This document shows positions 10,440-22,836 of a stretch of 64,000 nt of DNA, in pieces; positions within the stretch are counted from its first letter, which is position 1; each line of letters starts with the position of its first letter. The position numbers and the translations under genes were made by a program. The stretch is taken from NCBI RefSeq assembly GCF_001649575.2, contig NC_051430.1, forward strand, positions 33,254,409-33,318,408, in the 5' to 3' direction. Below the pieces are notes generated by a model. The model did not search any database. It was not told the DNA's origin and saw only the letters and a program-made list of their open reading frames with translations. The DNA comes from Kryptolebias marmoratus. Lineage: Eukaryota > Chordata > Actinopteri > Cyprinodontiformes > Rivulidae.

Positions 10440-11315
10440 CTGTAGGGTGAAATGTGGTGTTGATGGTGAATATTTCACAGTGGAACACCAGGAATCTAAT
10501 AACTAATGGACAGGAATTTAAAGGATTCATTAAAAAAGTATAAACTAAACCAGATATCATTTGCATTCAGGAGACATGGCCTAAATCTAATCTAGATTTT
10601 GTGATTAAAGGATACTCCAATATAAGATGAGATAAGGGTCAGGGAGGGGGCAGTTTTATTTTCATAAAAGAAGGAAATAAACACAGAGTAATAACCAAAA
10701 GATTACATTTAGAGTTTATAATTATTGAAATATGGTCAAGAAATGGAAATATCAAAATGATAAATTTTTATAACCCAGGTAAAAGACACCGGAAGACCTT
10801 ATTGTGGGATATTAATTTGGTGTGGTGATTTTACAGTTCAATTGCTTGAAGATAATCAGCCATTAAGATCAATAATTTGCCCAGATTCAAGTTAATCATT
10901 ATTCAGTTTAAAACATAGTTATTCAGAAAGCAGACCAGACATCTTGATGGAAATACAACAAACATTATACATTCATAACAGGAAAACATAAAACAGGTAA
11001 ATGTGAATACTGAGAAGATGAGAGTGTAGAACATGTTTTCTTATACTGTCAGAAGTACAGATAGGAAAAACCCCCCCAACTAATTTACAGTTTAACTAAA
11101 ATAAAGGTAAGCTTTGATCCTATTGAATGATTAGAAAATAATTCAAAAGGGGACAGTTCTCAGGCATTAATAGACTATCTTAAACAGTTTGGTTTGTTTG
11201 AGATGATATGAGGGTGTCGTTTTTTGAGCACGGTGCAGTTCACTCTCCATACCGGTAGGTGGCGGTAATGCCCCATAACTTGTTTACCAACTGCCAGAGA
11301 AAACCAAAGAAGAAG
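10440..11315 (+). pseudogene. I-clade-like LINE copy A: endonuclease segment joined to RNase H and 3' end
   Basis: The start reads WNTRNLITNGQEFKGFIKK, then (frameshifted) PDIICIQETWPKSNLDFVIK, then GQGGGSFIFIKEGNKHRVIT: the first part of an apurinic-type LINE endonuclease. By about 10870 the frame has jumped to LRSIICPDSS and SLFSLKHSYSESRPDILMEI, which is RNase H sequence (compare copy B), followed by a zinc-knuckle-like CEYCEDESVEHVFLYC. The reverse transcriptase is absent. The 3' end carries taggtggcggtaatgc and a GAA-rich tail near 11305-11319. Stops and frameshifts are frequent. Confidence 0.75.
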
Positions 11316-11331
11316 AAGACAGAGCCTGCTG

Positions 11332-12472
11332 ATTCAGTACAGTTATACTTAAACAGTTATTGTCAATATATTCAAATTTATACAGATGTATCAAAAATAA
11401 ATGGGAAAATAGGAATAGCCTATGTAGTACCAGAATTCAATATAAAAATAGGAAAACGAATTACAGACGGGTTATCAGTATACACAGGAGAAATGTTGGC
11501 AATATTATTAGCATTACAATGGGTAGAAGACATAAAGCCATTAAAAACAATAATATGTTCGGATTCGAGCTCTGCATTATTTAGTTTAAAGTATAATCAC
11601 TCAGATAGTAGGATGGACATTCTATTAGAAATATTTCATATATTATTCAGATTACAAAATATGGGTTTGGTAGTTACATTTGTGTGGGTTTCAGCACATA
11701 TTGGATTAGAAGGAAATGAGAGCAAAGAGGGAAATTCAAAATACTATTAGTTTTACAATTAAAACAAGTAAATCGGAGGGAAAGAGTATAGTTAAACAAA
11801 AACTGAGAGAAGAATGGCAAAAAAGGTGGGATGGAGGAAGAACAGGAAGATGGTTTTATAAAATTCAGAAGACAGTAGGGGAAAAAAGAAATGGAAGAAG
11901 AAATAGAAAGGAGGAAAGAGTGATAGCAAGGTTGAGATTTGAACATACAGGACTTAATTATACACTTTATAAAATACAGAAGCATAATACTGGCAAATGT
12001 GATTATTGTGGAAAATACGAAACCGTAGAGCACGTTGTATTAGAATGTCATAAATATTGAAAAGAAAGAAGATATATGAGGAGAGAGTTTGAAAAAATTA
12101 AGGACAAGGTTCATTTAACAGATATTTTGAGGAAGAATTTGGGGAGTAAACATATTCAGATAGTTATTAGGTTTTTAAAGAAAACGAAATTATTTCATAG
12201 AATTTGATTATAGTAGGTGTGTTTGTGAATGTGTGTATCATATAGATGGGTAGGATACAAAGTTGGGTATAAGTATATATAATCGAGTGCGTGTGTGTAT
12301 GTGTATAAGTATATTTATATGTATAGGTATATAGGTAATTTTTTAATATATATACATAGATATATAGACCATTACGAACCACACTCCATATCAGTAGGTG
12401 GCGGTAATGCACCACTTCCGTTGTTTGCCAACCGCCATAAAACACCACAGAAGAAGAAGAAGAAGAAGAAGG
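11332..12472 (+). pseudogene. I-clade-like LINE copy B: 5'-truncated at RNase H, with 16-bp target duplication
   Basis: The frame YIQIYTDVSKINGKIGIAYV, then YTGEMLAILLALQWVEDIK, then TIICSDSSSALFSLKYN and VWVSAHIGLEGNES is an RNase H domain, with acidic residues in TD, GEM and CSDSS. After a frameshift near 11720 a second frame gives REEWQKRWDGGRTGRWFYKI, ARLRFEHTGLNYTL and CDYCGKYETVEHVVLECHKY. The 3' part repeats taggtggcggtaatgc and ends in (GAA)n. Flanks aagacagagccTgctg (11316-11331) and aagacagagccCgctg (12473-12488) match at 15 of 16 bases, a target-site duplication placing this insertion directly in the tail of copy A. Confidence 0.82.
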
Positions 12473-12585
12473 AAGACAGAGCCCGCTGGTGGAGGTAGAG
12501 CTTTCTCTCATAGAAGAAGACAGTTGTAGAGGCGAGTGTAGACTGTGTGTGCTTAAAATAAAAATAAATATAAATATAAATAAAC

Positions 12586-12616
12586 ATGGCGGACAGAAAC
12601 CCGGGCACAGACCTCG
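12586..12616 (+). CDS. dera: dera coding exon 1
   Basis: 31 nt encoding MADRNPGTDL plus one base. Donor gtaagt. The start is fixed by the family N-terminus and by frame continuity into DLEWISK. Confidence 0.93.
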
Positions 12617-15600
12617 GTAAGTCCCAGCTCCGGTAATATTTACACACGTGTCTCAACTTTGAACACAACTTTTCATTTTACTAGCATCGCATGACGGTCA
12701 AAAGTCACGTGCGCATTTCAAAAACCACGAGAGACAGTTTAGGCATCGATTCTGTGGAGTTTAATGAGTAACAAGAAGAAGGTTGGTGACCTCCTGAACA
12801 TTCAGGATAAAAAAACAGGTCCATAATAACTTTCTTTTCCTAATAAGTCTATATTATTGTGCAGAATATTGTGAGTGTAGCACCGAGCTGCAGTGACAAC
12901 AGTCAAACAGACCTCAGGTCAGCTGACTGCTGATGCACTTCATGAAATGAAATATCAAAATAAAAGTTTTCATGTTTTTCTTTTAGTGAAACAGTATTAT
13001 AAAACACTCCAGTGGTTTACCGGATTTAAAACATTAATGACTTATTTGTGAAAAAAAAGTGGGTCTGATCCTGTGTGGTTGGTGACTAAAACGTCTAATT
13101 CTGAAATGAGCTCAAAACAGAACTGATCAGATGAAATCTCAATATCTGAGAATTATTTTGTGTATAAAATGTAATGAACATGTTTTGTACAGCCCACAGG
13201 AAGCATAATAGGTCCCATTTAAAACAACTAATGCCATTACTGAGGAATTTGTTTGTTTCTTTCTGTTTTTCCTTCCTTTGTCCCTTTTCTCTCTGACACT
13301 TTTTTCTTTATTCTGTCACTTTCTTCCTGCCTTTTTCTCTCTCATCACTGCCTTTCTTTGTTTGTTTTTTTTAATCTTGGTCGTATACTTCATTTATTCT
13401 TTCCTTCCTTCTCTGTATTCCTTAAACCCAGACCTTGAGTGGATCTCCAAAGTGAGAGTGAACACACAGTCTGTCCTAAAGAGGGCTCAGCACATTCAGG
13501 GCCTGAAGGTTTCCAAGAATCAGTGGCAGGTGAGCTCTCTCTGATCCCTTCAGTCAACTGCACATTAGTGCTGGGTGATATAACGATCCATATCGGGGGG
13601 ACGATAGAAAAGTGTCTATCGTGATATATTTTCTTCTATCGTTTCTATCATAATTGTATCAATGATTCATGTAAATATTTCATAACGNNNNNNNNNNNNN
13701 NNNNNNNNNNNNNNNNNNNNNNNNNNNNNNNNNNNNNNNNNNNNNNNNNNNNNNNNNNNNNNNNNNNNNNNNNNNNNNNNNNNNNNNNNNNNNNNNNNNN
13801 NNNNNNNNNNNNNNNNNNNNNNNNNNNNNNNNNNNNNNNNNNNNNNNNNNNNNNNNNNNNNNNNNNNNNNNNNNNNNNNNNNNNNNNNNNNNNNNNNNNN
13901 NNNNNNNNNNNNNNNNNNNNNNNNNNNNNNNNNNNNNNNNNNNNNNNNNNNNNNNNNNNNNNNNNNNNNNNNNNNNNNNNNNNNNNNNNNNNNNNNNNNN
14001 NNNNNNNNNNNNNNNNNNNNNNNNNNNNNNNNNNNNNNNNNNNNNNNNNNNNNNNNNNNNNNNNNNNNNNNNNNNNNNNNNNNNNNNNNNNNNNNNNNNN
14101 NNNNNNNNNNNNNNNNNNNNNNNNNNNNNNNNNNNNNNNNNNNNNNNNNNNNNNNNNNNNNNNNNNNNNNNNNNNNNNNNNNNNNNNNNNNNNNNNNNNN
14201 NNNNNNNNATAGCCGGCCGAAGATAATGGAGTCTGTTGTCATTTGATACTGTTACGTCTAACAGGTACATATATATTGCTGCACTAAAATGCAGCAGATC
14301 TCATTTGTGAAAGTTCAGTTAAATGTCACTTCGAAATAAAGCTTGAAAAAGGTAAGAAATGCGATTATTTTTTTCATATTTTTCAGGGAATAACTGACAA
14401 CGTACGTAATTGGGGTATATCGTGATATATATCGTTATCGTGATATAAAATTATCCATATCGCACACTTATACATGCATGACTTTCTATTCTACATTAAA
14501 GCTACACACATCCTGTCAGGATCTAAAACAAACATTGTCAGAGCTGTTTCTTTTTTTATTCCCGTCCTGCAGGCTGCCTGGCTGCTAAAGGCTGTTACAT
14601 GCATCGACCTGACCACTTTGGCTGGAGATGACACACCATCAAACGTTCATCGACTCTGTGTTAAAGCCATCCAGCCGCTCCGATATGACCTTCTGAAGAA
14701 AATGGATATGCATGACAAAGGTGTGCTCCCACTGATGTCTTCTACTGTCACTGCAGTGGCTTCTTAGAAATGTTCAGTTCTGATGCTGTATAGGAAACTA
14801 AGGCTGTGTTCACACTGCAGGCCCAAAGTGACCCAAATTAGATTTTCTTTTATAGATCCAGGTCACCTCATATGCGGTACTAAATCTACATATCTGATGT
14901 TTTTTAAAGCAACCTCAGTCTGAACAATCATGACACATTTCATCCAGTTTTTATGTTGTTAAAGTAGAGGTATGCAGATCAATCCAAAAATTGATATTAT
15001 CAATACCAATGGGTTTTTATTTATTCATTTCACTCTGCATGTGATGTCACGTCTTCTTCTGCACATGTGGGTCACTATGTTGAATTGTGGTTTTAGAGGT
15101 TCACTTTGTATTTAAATCACTGTCCATAAAGTCAATATTGACTCACAAATTAATAATTAACTTGTAAACATCAAGTTCTTCATTTGAACCAGAATTGTAC
15201 AAGTTTTTAAAGTGCTTCTGTGACCTGAAATTTAAACTTAAACATCTTAACATGAATTGAATTAAAGAAAATCTGAATTATAAGTGGAAATGTTCAAGGG
15301 CTGAAAATCTTATAAACGTCTCAAACTGAAGATTTCATGGCAAAATGTCAGCGTTTCAATCCTGAATGGATTTGAATCGGTCACAAATACACGACTGCCT
15401 CAGAGCCAAACGTATTTGGCTCGTTTTCTGATGCTGTTTTTGCATCAGGGCCTGACGTACCCTGGGAGGTAGATGGCCTTGACTTGATGAAGAAGTTGTC
15501 GGTTGTTGTTTTCATTTTCCCTTCTCATCGTGCCACATCCGATCTGCTCACAACTAGCCTAGCTTACACGCCTCCGACTCTGCAGAACACAACGTGGAGA

Positions 15601-18600
15601 CGTACAAGAATAGCTGGACTTCAGCTCTTTGCTTTGAGGATGCTGATGGAGAAATACAGTGAGGGTCAGAAAGAACTTCATTGAGTTTTTGTGGATTTTG
15701 AAAAAATGGAAAGGGTGCAGATTGAGCTGTGTTGCTGTATGAGGAAATCTGGAGTGGCAGAGACTTTTATTAGCCTAGTACAAGACATGTATGAGGACAG
15801 CAGGACATGTATGAGGACAGCAGGACAGTGGTGAGGACAGCAGGACATGTCTGATGACAGCAGGACAGTGGTGAGGACAGCAGGACAGTGGTGAGGTGTG
15901 CTGTAGGAGTGACAGACAGCTTCAATGTGGAGGTGGGACTGAACCAAGGATCGGCTCTGAGCTCCTTCTTGTTTGCTCTGGTGATGGACAGACTAACAGA
16001 TGAGGACAGGCAGGAGTCCCCGTGGACTATGATGTTTGCAGATGACACTGTGATCTGTGGTGAGAACAGGGAACAGGTGGAAGAGACCTTGGAGAGGTGG
16101 AGGTATGCACCTGAAAGACGAAGGATGAAAGTCAGCCGTAGAAAGACAGAGTACCTGTGTGTGAATGAGAGGGAGGCAGGTGGAACAGTGAGACTACAAG
16201 GAGGTCAGAGGTCACAAAGGTGCAGGACTTCAAGGACTTGGGGTCGACTGTCCAGGAAAACAGGGAGTGTGGTAAAGAGGTGAAGAAGAGAAAGAAAAGA
16301 GAAAAGTTTCAGGAGTGGTTTGTGATAAAGGGTTAGGGTTAGACAGTGGTGAGAGCAGCTGTGTTGTATGGTTTGGAGACAGTGGGACGGACAAAAAGAC
16401 AGGAGACAGAACAGGAAGTGGCAGAGCTGAAGATGTTGAGGTTCTCCTTGGGAAGGACAAGGATGGACAGGATTAGGAATGAGGTCATCAGAGGTCCAGC
16501 ACAGGTTGAACGACTGGGAGATAAAGTTAGACTGAGATGGTTCGGTGCAGAGGAGGGATGGTGGGTATATTGGTAGAAGGATGTTAGAGACAAAGAGGAG
16601 ACATATGGATGCAGTTGGAGAGGACATGGACGTAGTTGGAGTGAAGACAGAGGACACAGAAGACAGAGTTAGCTGGAGGAGGATGCCTCTCTGTGGTGAG
16701 CCCTGACAAAGAAGGAATTGGTCATTCTTGAAGCATATGCTGCTTCATCAGGTTGGAGTGCATGCTGTCAGAGGTTCTCAGTTAATTTAATTTGTAACTC
16801 GTGTTTAGAGTTTGGGTTTAAATTGTCTTATAAGAAATTCTGCCATTCATTGACTCTTCTATCACAGGCAGAAAAAATAGCTAAACAATGTTTTTACCCC
16901 ATGAATGATTATGCCTGGTAAATAATCAATTTTAAAGCTCTTAATTGATGTTGAATGAATGCTGGATTGTGCAATTTTTGATTTTATGATATTTAACAAT
17001 TATTTTAAAGGCACTTACTGTATTTTAGGCCAAACATTGGCAGTTTATTCATCAGATACACTCACAAAGCATTGTCCATTCAGCTTCATCTGTTTAGTTT
17101 TTAATAGCTCACTGGGTTTCAATCTTAACCAAGATTCATTCATTGATGGTTCTCTCGTTTCGTCTGCGAAGCGTGTAAGCTTGTGTGTCCATGTATGACC
17201 AGCAGGGGGAGCTACAGGACAGCTGATCTCCGTGTTTCTGTGTACTGTTGCAGGAATAACAACAGCAGCCGTGTGTGTGTACCCGTCTCGTGTGGCCGAT
17301 GCTGTCAGATCACTGAGAGCAGCCAACTCTAGTCTACCTGTCGCCTCAGGTAAGTCATCTGAAACTTGGTCACACCTGGAGTAACCATTACCAATGAAAA
17401 TTATTGCTCAGCAGAAGTTAGTTTGCTAGTTTTTCACCCTTTCATGCACGAATTATAATACCTTTTTTTTTCCCCAAGAGTTTTTATATTTTTGAGTGCA
17501 TAATAAAAATGGAGGGGAGAAAAATTCTAAGAATTTTATTTTTATTTTCTCAAATCCATCTTGAGTTACAGAAAATTCTGTTGCACTTGCAGTGGATGGT
17601 CAGTATATTGCATGATGCACTAGTGTGCACTTTAGTGGTCTATGCACAGGTATAACATGAAGCAAGAAAATGGTTTTTAAATAGCTGTGCACTGTAGTGA
17701 CCACTATGCATGAAAGGGTTAAAATATTATAGTATGTAAAATTCAGTAAAGGCCACCTAAAGAATTTTCTTTTAAGAAAAGGACCTATTTTGTTAATGTA
17801 TTAATATCAAACACTTGTATAACTGTAGAGACTTTAAGTTTATTATTCATATGTAAGTTGAAAAAATATAAAGCCTTTTTTTTTTTAAAAGCCAACTTGG
17901 TATCCTTGCATAACTTATTTAAAAAAAGCTCTATTTTACTTTCAATAGCGTTTATTTTTTTAAATGTAGAAAACAGTTTCGTTTTATTTCTTTCACTCTT
18001 TAAGACTTGGAGTTGTTAAGGAATTTTTAATGTTGATTGCAGCCTTTTATACTTCATATCTGCGATTTCACACCGATGTTACGTTTCTCAAAACGTCCGC
18101 TCTGAGACCTGGGCTCAAAATGTTCTGGTGTCAGAGAATCCCCTCGCTGGTGTTGTGTACACAAACAGCTGAAATGCAACAGAAATGTTCTGGCTTCACT
18201 TGTAAACAAGGCCTTAGTCTTTGGATTAAATTGTGTTGTAGTTTGGGATATTTTCGTCATCAGTGGTCATTTTGGTTTCTGTCAACTAAAGCTACAGTAA
18301 ATTTAGTGGACTAAAATATAAATTGTAAGGGATATTTGTTTACTGTTAACATTTTGAGATCATTTCACTCCAAAAGGAGCATTTGCTGCTGTTCCACCTG
18401 GGGTCCACAAAGGTGATCAGGACAAAAACATTATTGCAAAAGATGTCTGTCGTGTTTTAGAACAGGCACATGGGCCACATGTGCAAAGCCTGAAGGTACT
18501 TTGTTTCAAAGAACAAAAGACTGTACGCCCTGTCTCATTGTCCCACAGTCTCTTGGATGACTTGTGCTGTGACCTGAACATGTCTACAATCAGCAGCCTC

Positions 18601-21600
18601 AGGTAGGGCTGCAGCTCCTCCTCATTTAAGGCCTTCTCCCGTGCACGAAATGCACGATTAGCTGCAGAATGTCCTCAGGGACAAAAAGGCCAAATGCAGT
18701 CTTAGGGCTGCTGATCCTGGCAAGTGTGAAGTAAGACTGTGGTCAAGATAGGAGGGGGAGAGAATGGCAGGGCCTCCTCATGTGTGGGAGAGGACAGGAT
18801 TTCCCCACATCTTGATCTCCATGGAGAGGCGTCACTCTCCATTGTCTCTTCCTCTTCCTCCTCTGAGCTGAAGCCTCGCAGGAATTCCTCTGAATCCTTA
18901 CTGCTTGTTTTAATTTTATTTCCGTTATCAGTCGTCCTGCAGTTCTCTCATCCCTGATTTCTGGCTGTCCGTCATGATGTACCATAGCTGGAGAAGCTTT
19001 ATGTGTTTAAACCCCTATTTCCTCCATCAGTGCTTATTAAATGTTATTTTTGCATTAAGGTTTTGTCCAAAACAACGAAGCCACGAATGGTTAAGGATTC
19101 CAACTGAACTAACAATGATTGTGCTGATACTTTTCCTCAGTTGTTCTCTGGATATCTGAAATGTGGGTATGCACTCAGTAAAACAGAGCACTTTTGTCAG
19201 CATATTTTACTAAACAAATCTAATGGGAAATACATACTAATACTTGACAATTTGTACTTCTTGATCCCAAACAGCTCTTCCATAGATGTCATCATTTTCT
19301 ACCTATTTTCAGTCACTTTGGTTGATTCCGTAGGTAGACAAACACACACAGTATATGAGAAACACATGGTGCAGATCGTCTTTCTTACTTTGAGTTGTTT
19401 TTTTGCCTAGTTTTCATGACAATGCAGTGAGTATCTTTAAACAGTCAACAGTTTTAATCCATCCAAACTGGAGAAAACCTTTCTGCTTTAGTGACAGTCC
19501 AGAAAAGCTTCGTTTCAAATGAATTCTTGTAACCAGACGAAAAGAAGCACAGGGGAAAAGTAAAGGTTTGTTTTATGGAATTCATTTGTGTTTTTGTGTC
19601 TCTTTTCCTTCCCAGTTGCCACTGGCTTCCCAGCAGGCCAGACGCCACTGGAGACCCGCCTGGAGGAAGTCCTCCTGGCAGTCAGGGATGGTGCTACGGA
19701 GATCGACATCGTCATCAACAGGACGCTCGCTCTCACAGGACAGTGGGAAGGTTTGTCGTCTTACTGAGAGTTCTTTGGGCTCAGCTTGAAGAGATTTACT
19801 AATCATGCTACTAGTGCTGGGCGATATAACGATCCATATCGTGGGGACGATAGAAAAGTGTCTATCGTGATATATTTTCTTCTATCGCCTCGTCAGAAAA
19901 TGACAAGGAATCCAGATTTTTTGCACAGCTTTTGGCTTTTAAAGACTATGGTCTTAAACTTTTGATCAGCTGAAAAAATCATGTTTGAGTGTAAATGCAG
20001 TTTTCAATTAATTCCCTGCTCAAAAGCTTTTGTCTCTTACGCCGGTTTCTTCCTTTAACATTGTGAAGCTCTACTTGGAACCTTCTTAAGATCCAATAGT
20101 GCAAAATGGAAATTCTTGCAATTTTTTGACTGGTCTTAAGATTTTGATCAGGAGTGTATTTGTCTCTCTGCAGCTCTGTTCAGGGAGCTTCGGCAGCTTC
20201 GAGAGGCCTGTGGTGAAGCCCACATGAAGACAATCCTGGCTACTGGAGAGCTGGGAACCTTCACTAACGTCTACAAAGCCAGCATGGTGGCCATGATGGC
20301 AGGTCGGTGTGCCGCAGTGCATTTAAATATCTGTTTCTCCTTTTGTGTCGTTGCAGAGATAGTTCAGACATTTTGAAGTAATTGCGTAACAAAAATCGCA
20401 TCGTTTTGTTTTGTAGCAGCTTCATCCGTCCGTTCGGGCTGATTTGTTTCTTACAGGGGTTTTCGCCAAGCGCTGTGTGATTGGTCCGAAGTTGTCGTGG
20501 GCGTGTTTATGCAGGAAAGCTGTTGAACTTTAATGGAGTCATTTTGCTTCTCCTGCTCCTCTGAGAAGCAGCTGGAGGCTGTTAGAAAATACAGCCACCT
20601 TTACAACTGTTCCATCCAAACTTAGAAACCTGTGAACTTAAAAAGGCCGGCTGGAGACACAGGAGGTGTGAGTTTGATATGTTTATTATGTTCTAATGTG
20701 AACACAATGTGGGTTTCTGAAACTGGCGTTGTAATTGAAGTCCTTTAAGGCGTGCGCACGCTGCAGTTTTAGAACAAGATCTTGTTGAGAAATGAAGTTG
20801 TAGACTTTTTGGAGCAACCTTGAAACTAACATGTTTGACCTCGTGTGATACTGCAATGCTTCGTGGTAAGATTATGTGTTGAGGACGACTCTCAGCTCAA
20901 ATTTGAGTCAAATATCTGTACAGCCATTTTGTTTTTTAAGATTTGTTGGCTGTGGCAGCCGTCTCCAAACATTCATCAGTTGTAGATGTACAGATGACAG
21001 TTTTAATAATATCCAAACGCACGCACAGACATGGGCATGGCCACCTTTTGCTCTTTAGCGGTGCTGGGGGGGTAATGATTAGTGAAACGGGCTGACCTGT
21101 ACAGAATAATTCAATCCTGAATCGGAAGAAGCCAGACGAGCTGGCTGAACCAGAAGAGAATAAATGTGTCTGGCTGACAGAGAGCGGCTGCATGTTCAGA
21201 AATAAAACTACATTCTCATTTTTCATTTACGACTTGTGTTTTCTAAACTTTCTTTGTGAAAATGAATGATGACTCTTTGGACTGCTCAGAAAGTTAAAGA
21301 AAACAACAAAAAAACAAGACTTTAGCGCCCAATAAGACACTGAACATTTCTTAGCTCATTAAGGACGTATCCTGCTCGTTTTTTTTCCGTCAGGTCTTTT
21401 TCAGGCCCCTCTCCCTTTTTCTCAAAGTAGCACACTGTTAAAGATTCATTATGGACAGTCTTAATTAGCAGATAATGGATAATGGTTATTAAATGTGGGC
21501 GGTGATAATGAAGCTCCATTTATTTGGGCGAGCAGCTGAGTGAAACAGCATGCATCACAACCTAATAGGCGAAATTATCATTCAATTTCAAGAATCTCAT

Positions 21601-22788
21601 ATGCAATTTATAGGAGCACAGGGAGATTAAGAAGCCAGTGTAGAGACAAATGCAATGCATTATTATAATGACCTCTAACAAGGTCCCTGACAATTTGGTT
21701 CTGTAACCGAGCCATTATGTGAAGCTCGTTAAGCATATTCTGTGTGTCTTTTTGGATAGAAACGCAGACATTTAGGATCCGAATATTTCCCAGATTGAGG
21801 TCCAGCCTCTGGTGATGTTTCCACCAAACACTGGAGTCGTTTGACTCGCTCTGCTTTGTTGTTTTGTATGAACATTCTTCTTAAAATACCAAAACAAACT
21901 AAATAGTCAGCTTCCGTCCTCTCTCACCTCATTTTAATGGTTAAACAGAGTAATTACTTTACACTTTGGGTATCTGAACATTATTTTAATGATCCAATAA
22001 TCAGTCACCCTTTAACCAAATCCCTTAGGTGATTTGTAAATATGTAAATGAATCCCAGGTCTTTCAGGTTCTTTCATGTGACATTCAGGGGTTTTAATAT
22101 TAATATTTATGTTTCTGCTTAGCATTGTTTGTTACGTAAGCAACATGCAGAATAAAATCCCTGCCTTTGTCTGATGGGTCTGCTGATTGCTACAAGAGCT
22201 CTGTTAGACAAGTTCAAAGGTCAAACCATGGGCAATAAGGCCTTCAGTTAATCCAAGCTGATTATCCCCACCTGCCCAAAGGGGAAGAGAACCACTGGAC
22301 AGATTTTATTAAGACTTTCTGAAAGTAACCACTGAATGTTTATCTACACTGATTAACTTTTAACATGGCTGCCTCAGTCAGTCAACCTTGGAAGACTCAA
22401 AAATGGCTCTAATTTGGTCCAACATATTCTAAGCACTGAAATTGGACAATATCTTTGTTTAAAACTTTGCAAACAGACAGAGTTGGCTCCAAATAGGTAA
22501 TGGCAAAGTATTTCATGATCCACTGGATGTAAATTGCCAGGAAGTACTCATTGGATGTACATCTACGGCTGATAAACGTCTGGAGCCAATCCAATCGGCC
22601 ACCGCAGCCAACTGACCCTAGAAAACCCAAAGCTTGATAGATTTCAGTCACATTGATCAATATTGTTCTAAAATTTGAGGTGGCAGCAGCTGAGAGTCAT
22701 TGACAACAGATTCTCTGAGCAAGATGTCACAGGAGATCGCACGAAAAGTTACTTTTTAAACTCCATCATAGGCCATAGAAATCTGATG

Positions 22789-22836
<48 letters not shown>

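Noticed and set aside
12167..12668. Open frames across the LINE tail and dera exon 1 on both strands
   Set aside because: Simple repeats ((GAA)n and TA-rich DNA) keep frames open; only the dera ATG at 12586 has support.
13253..13544. Plus-strand open frames ending in dera exon 2
   Set aside because: They are intronic pyrimidine-tract sequence read through the acceptor into exon 2; the spliced dera frame explains the coding part.
13667..14270. Long minus-strand open frames of about 190 codons
   Set aside because: They consist almost wholly of N; the same applies to the other long frames over assembly gaps at 24472, 38901, 54010, 58994 and 61560.
16205..16657. 150-codon minus-strand frame
   Set aside because: It is the reverse strand of the RTE-like LINE coding region, whose plus-strand reading is clearly the real one.
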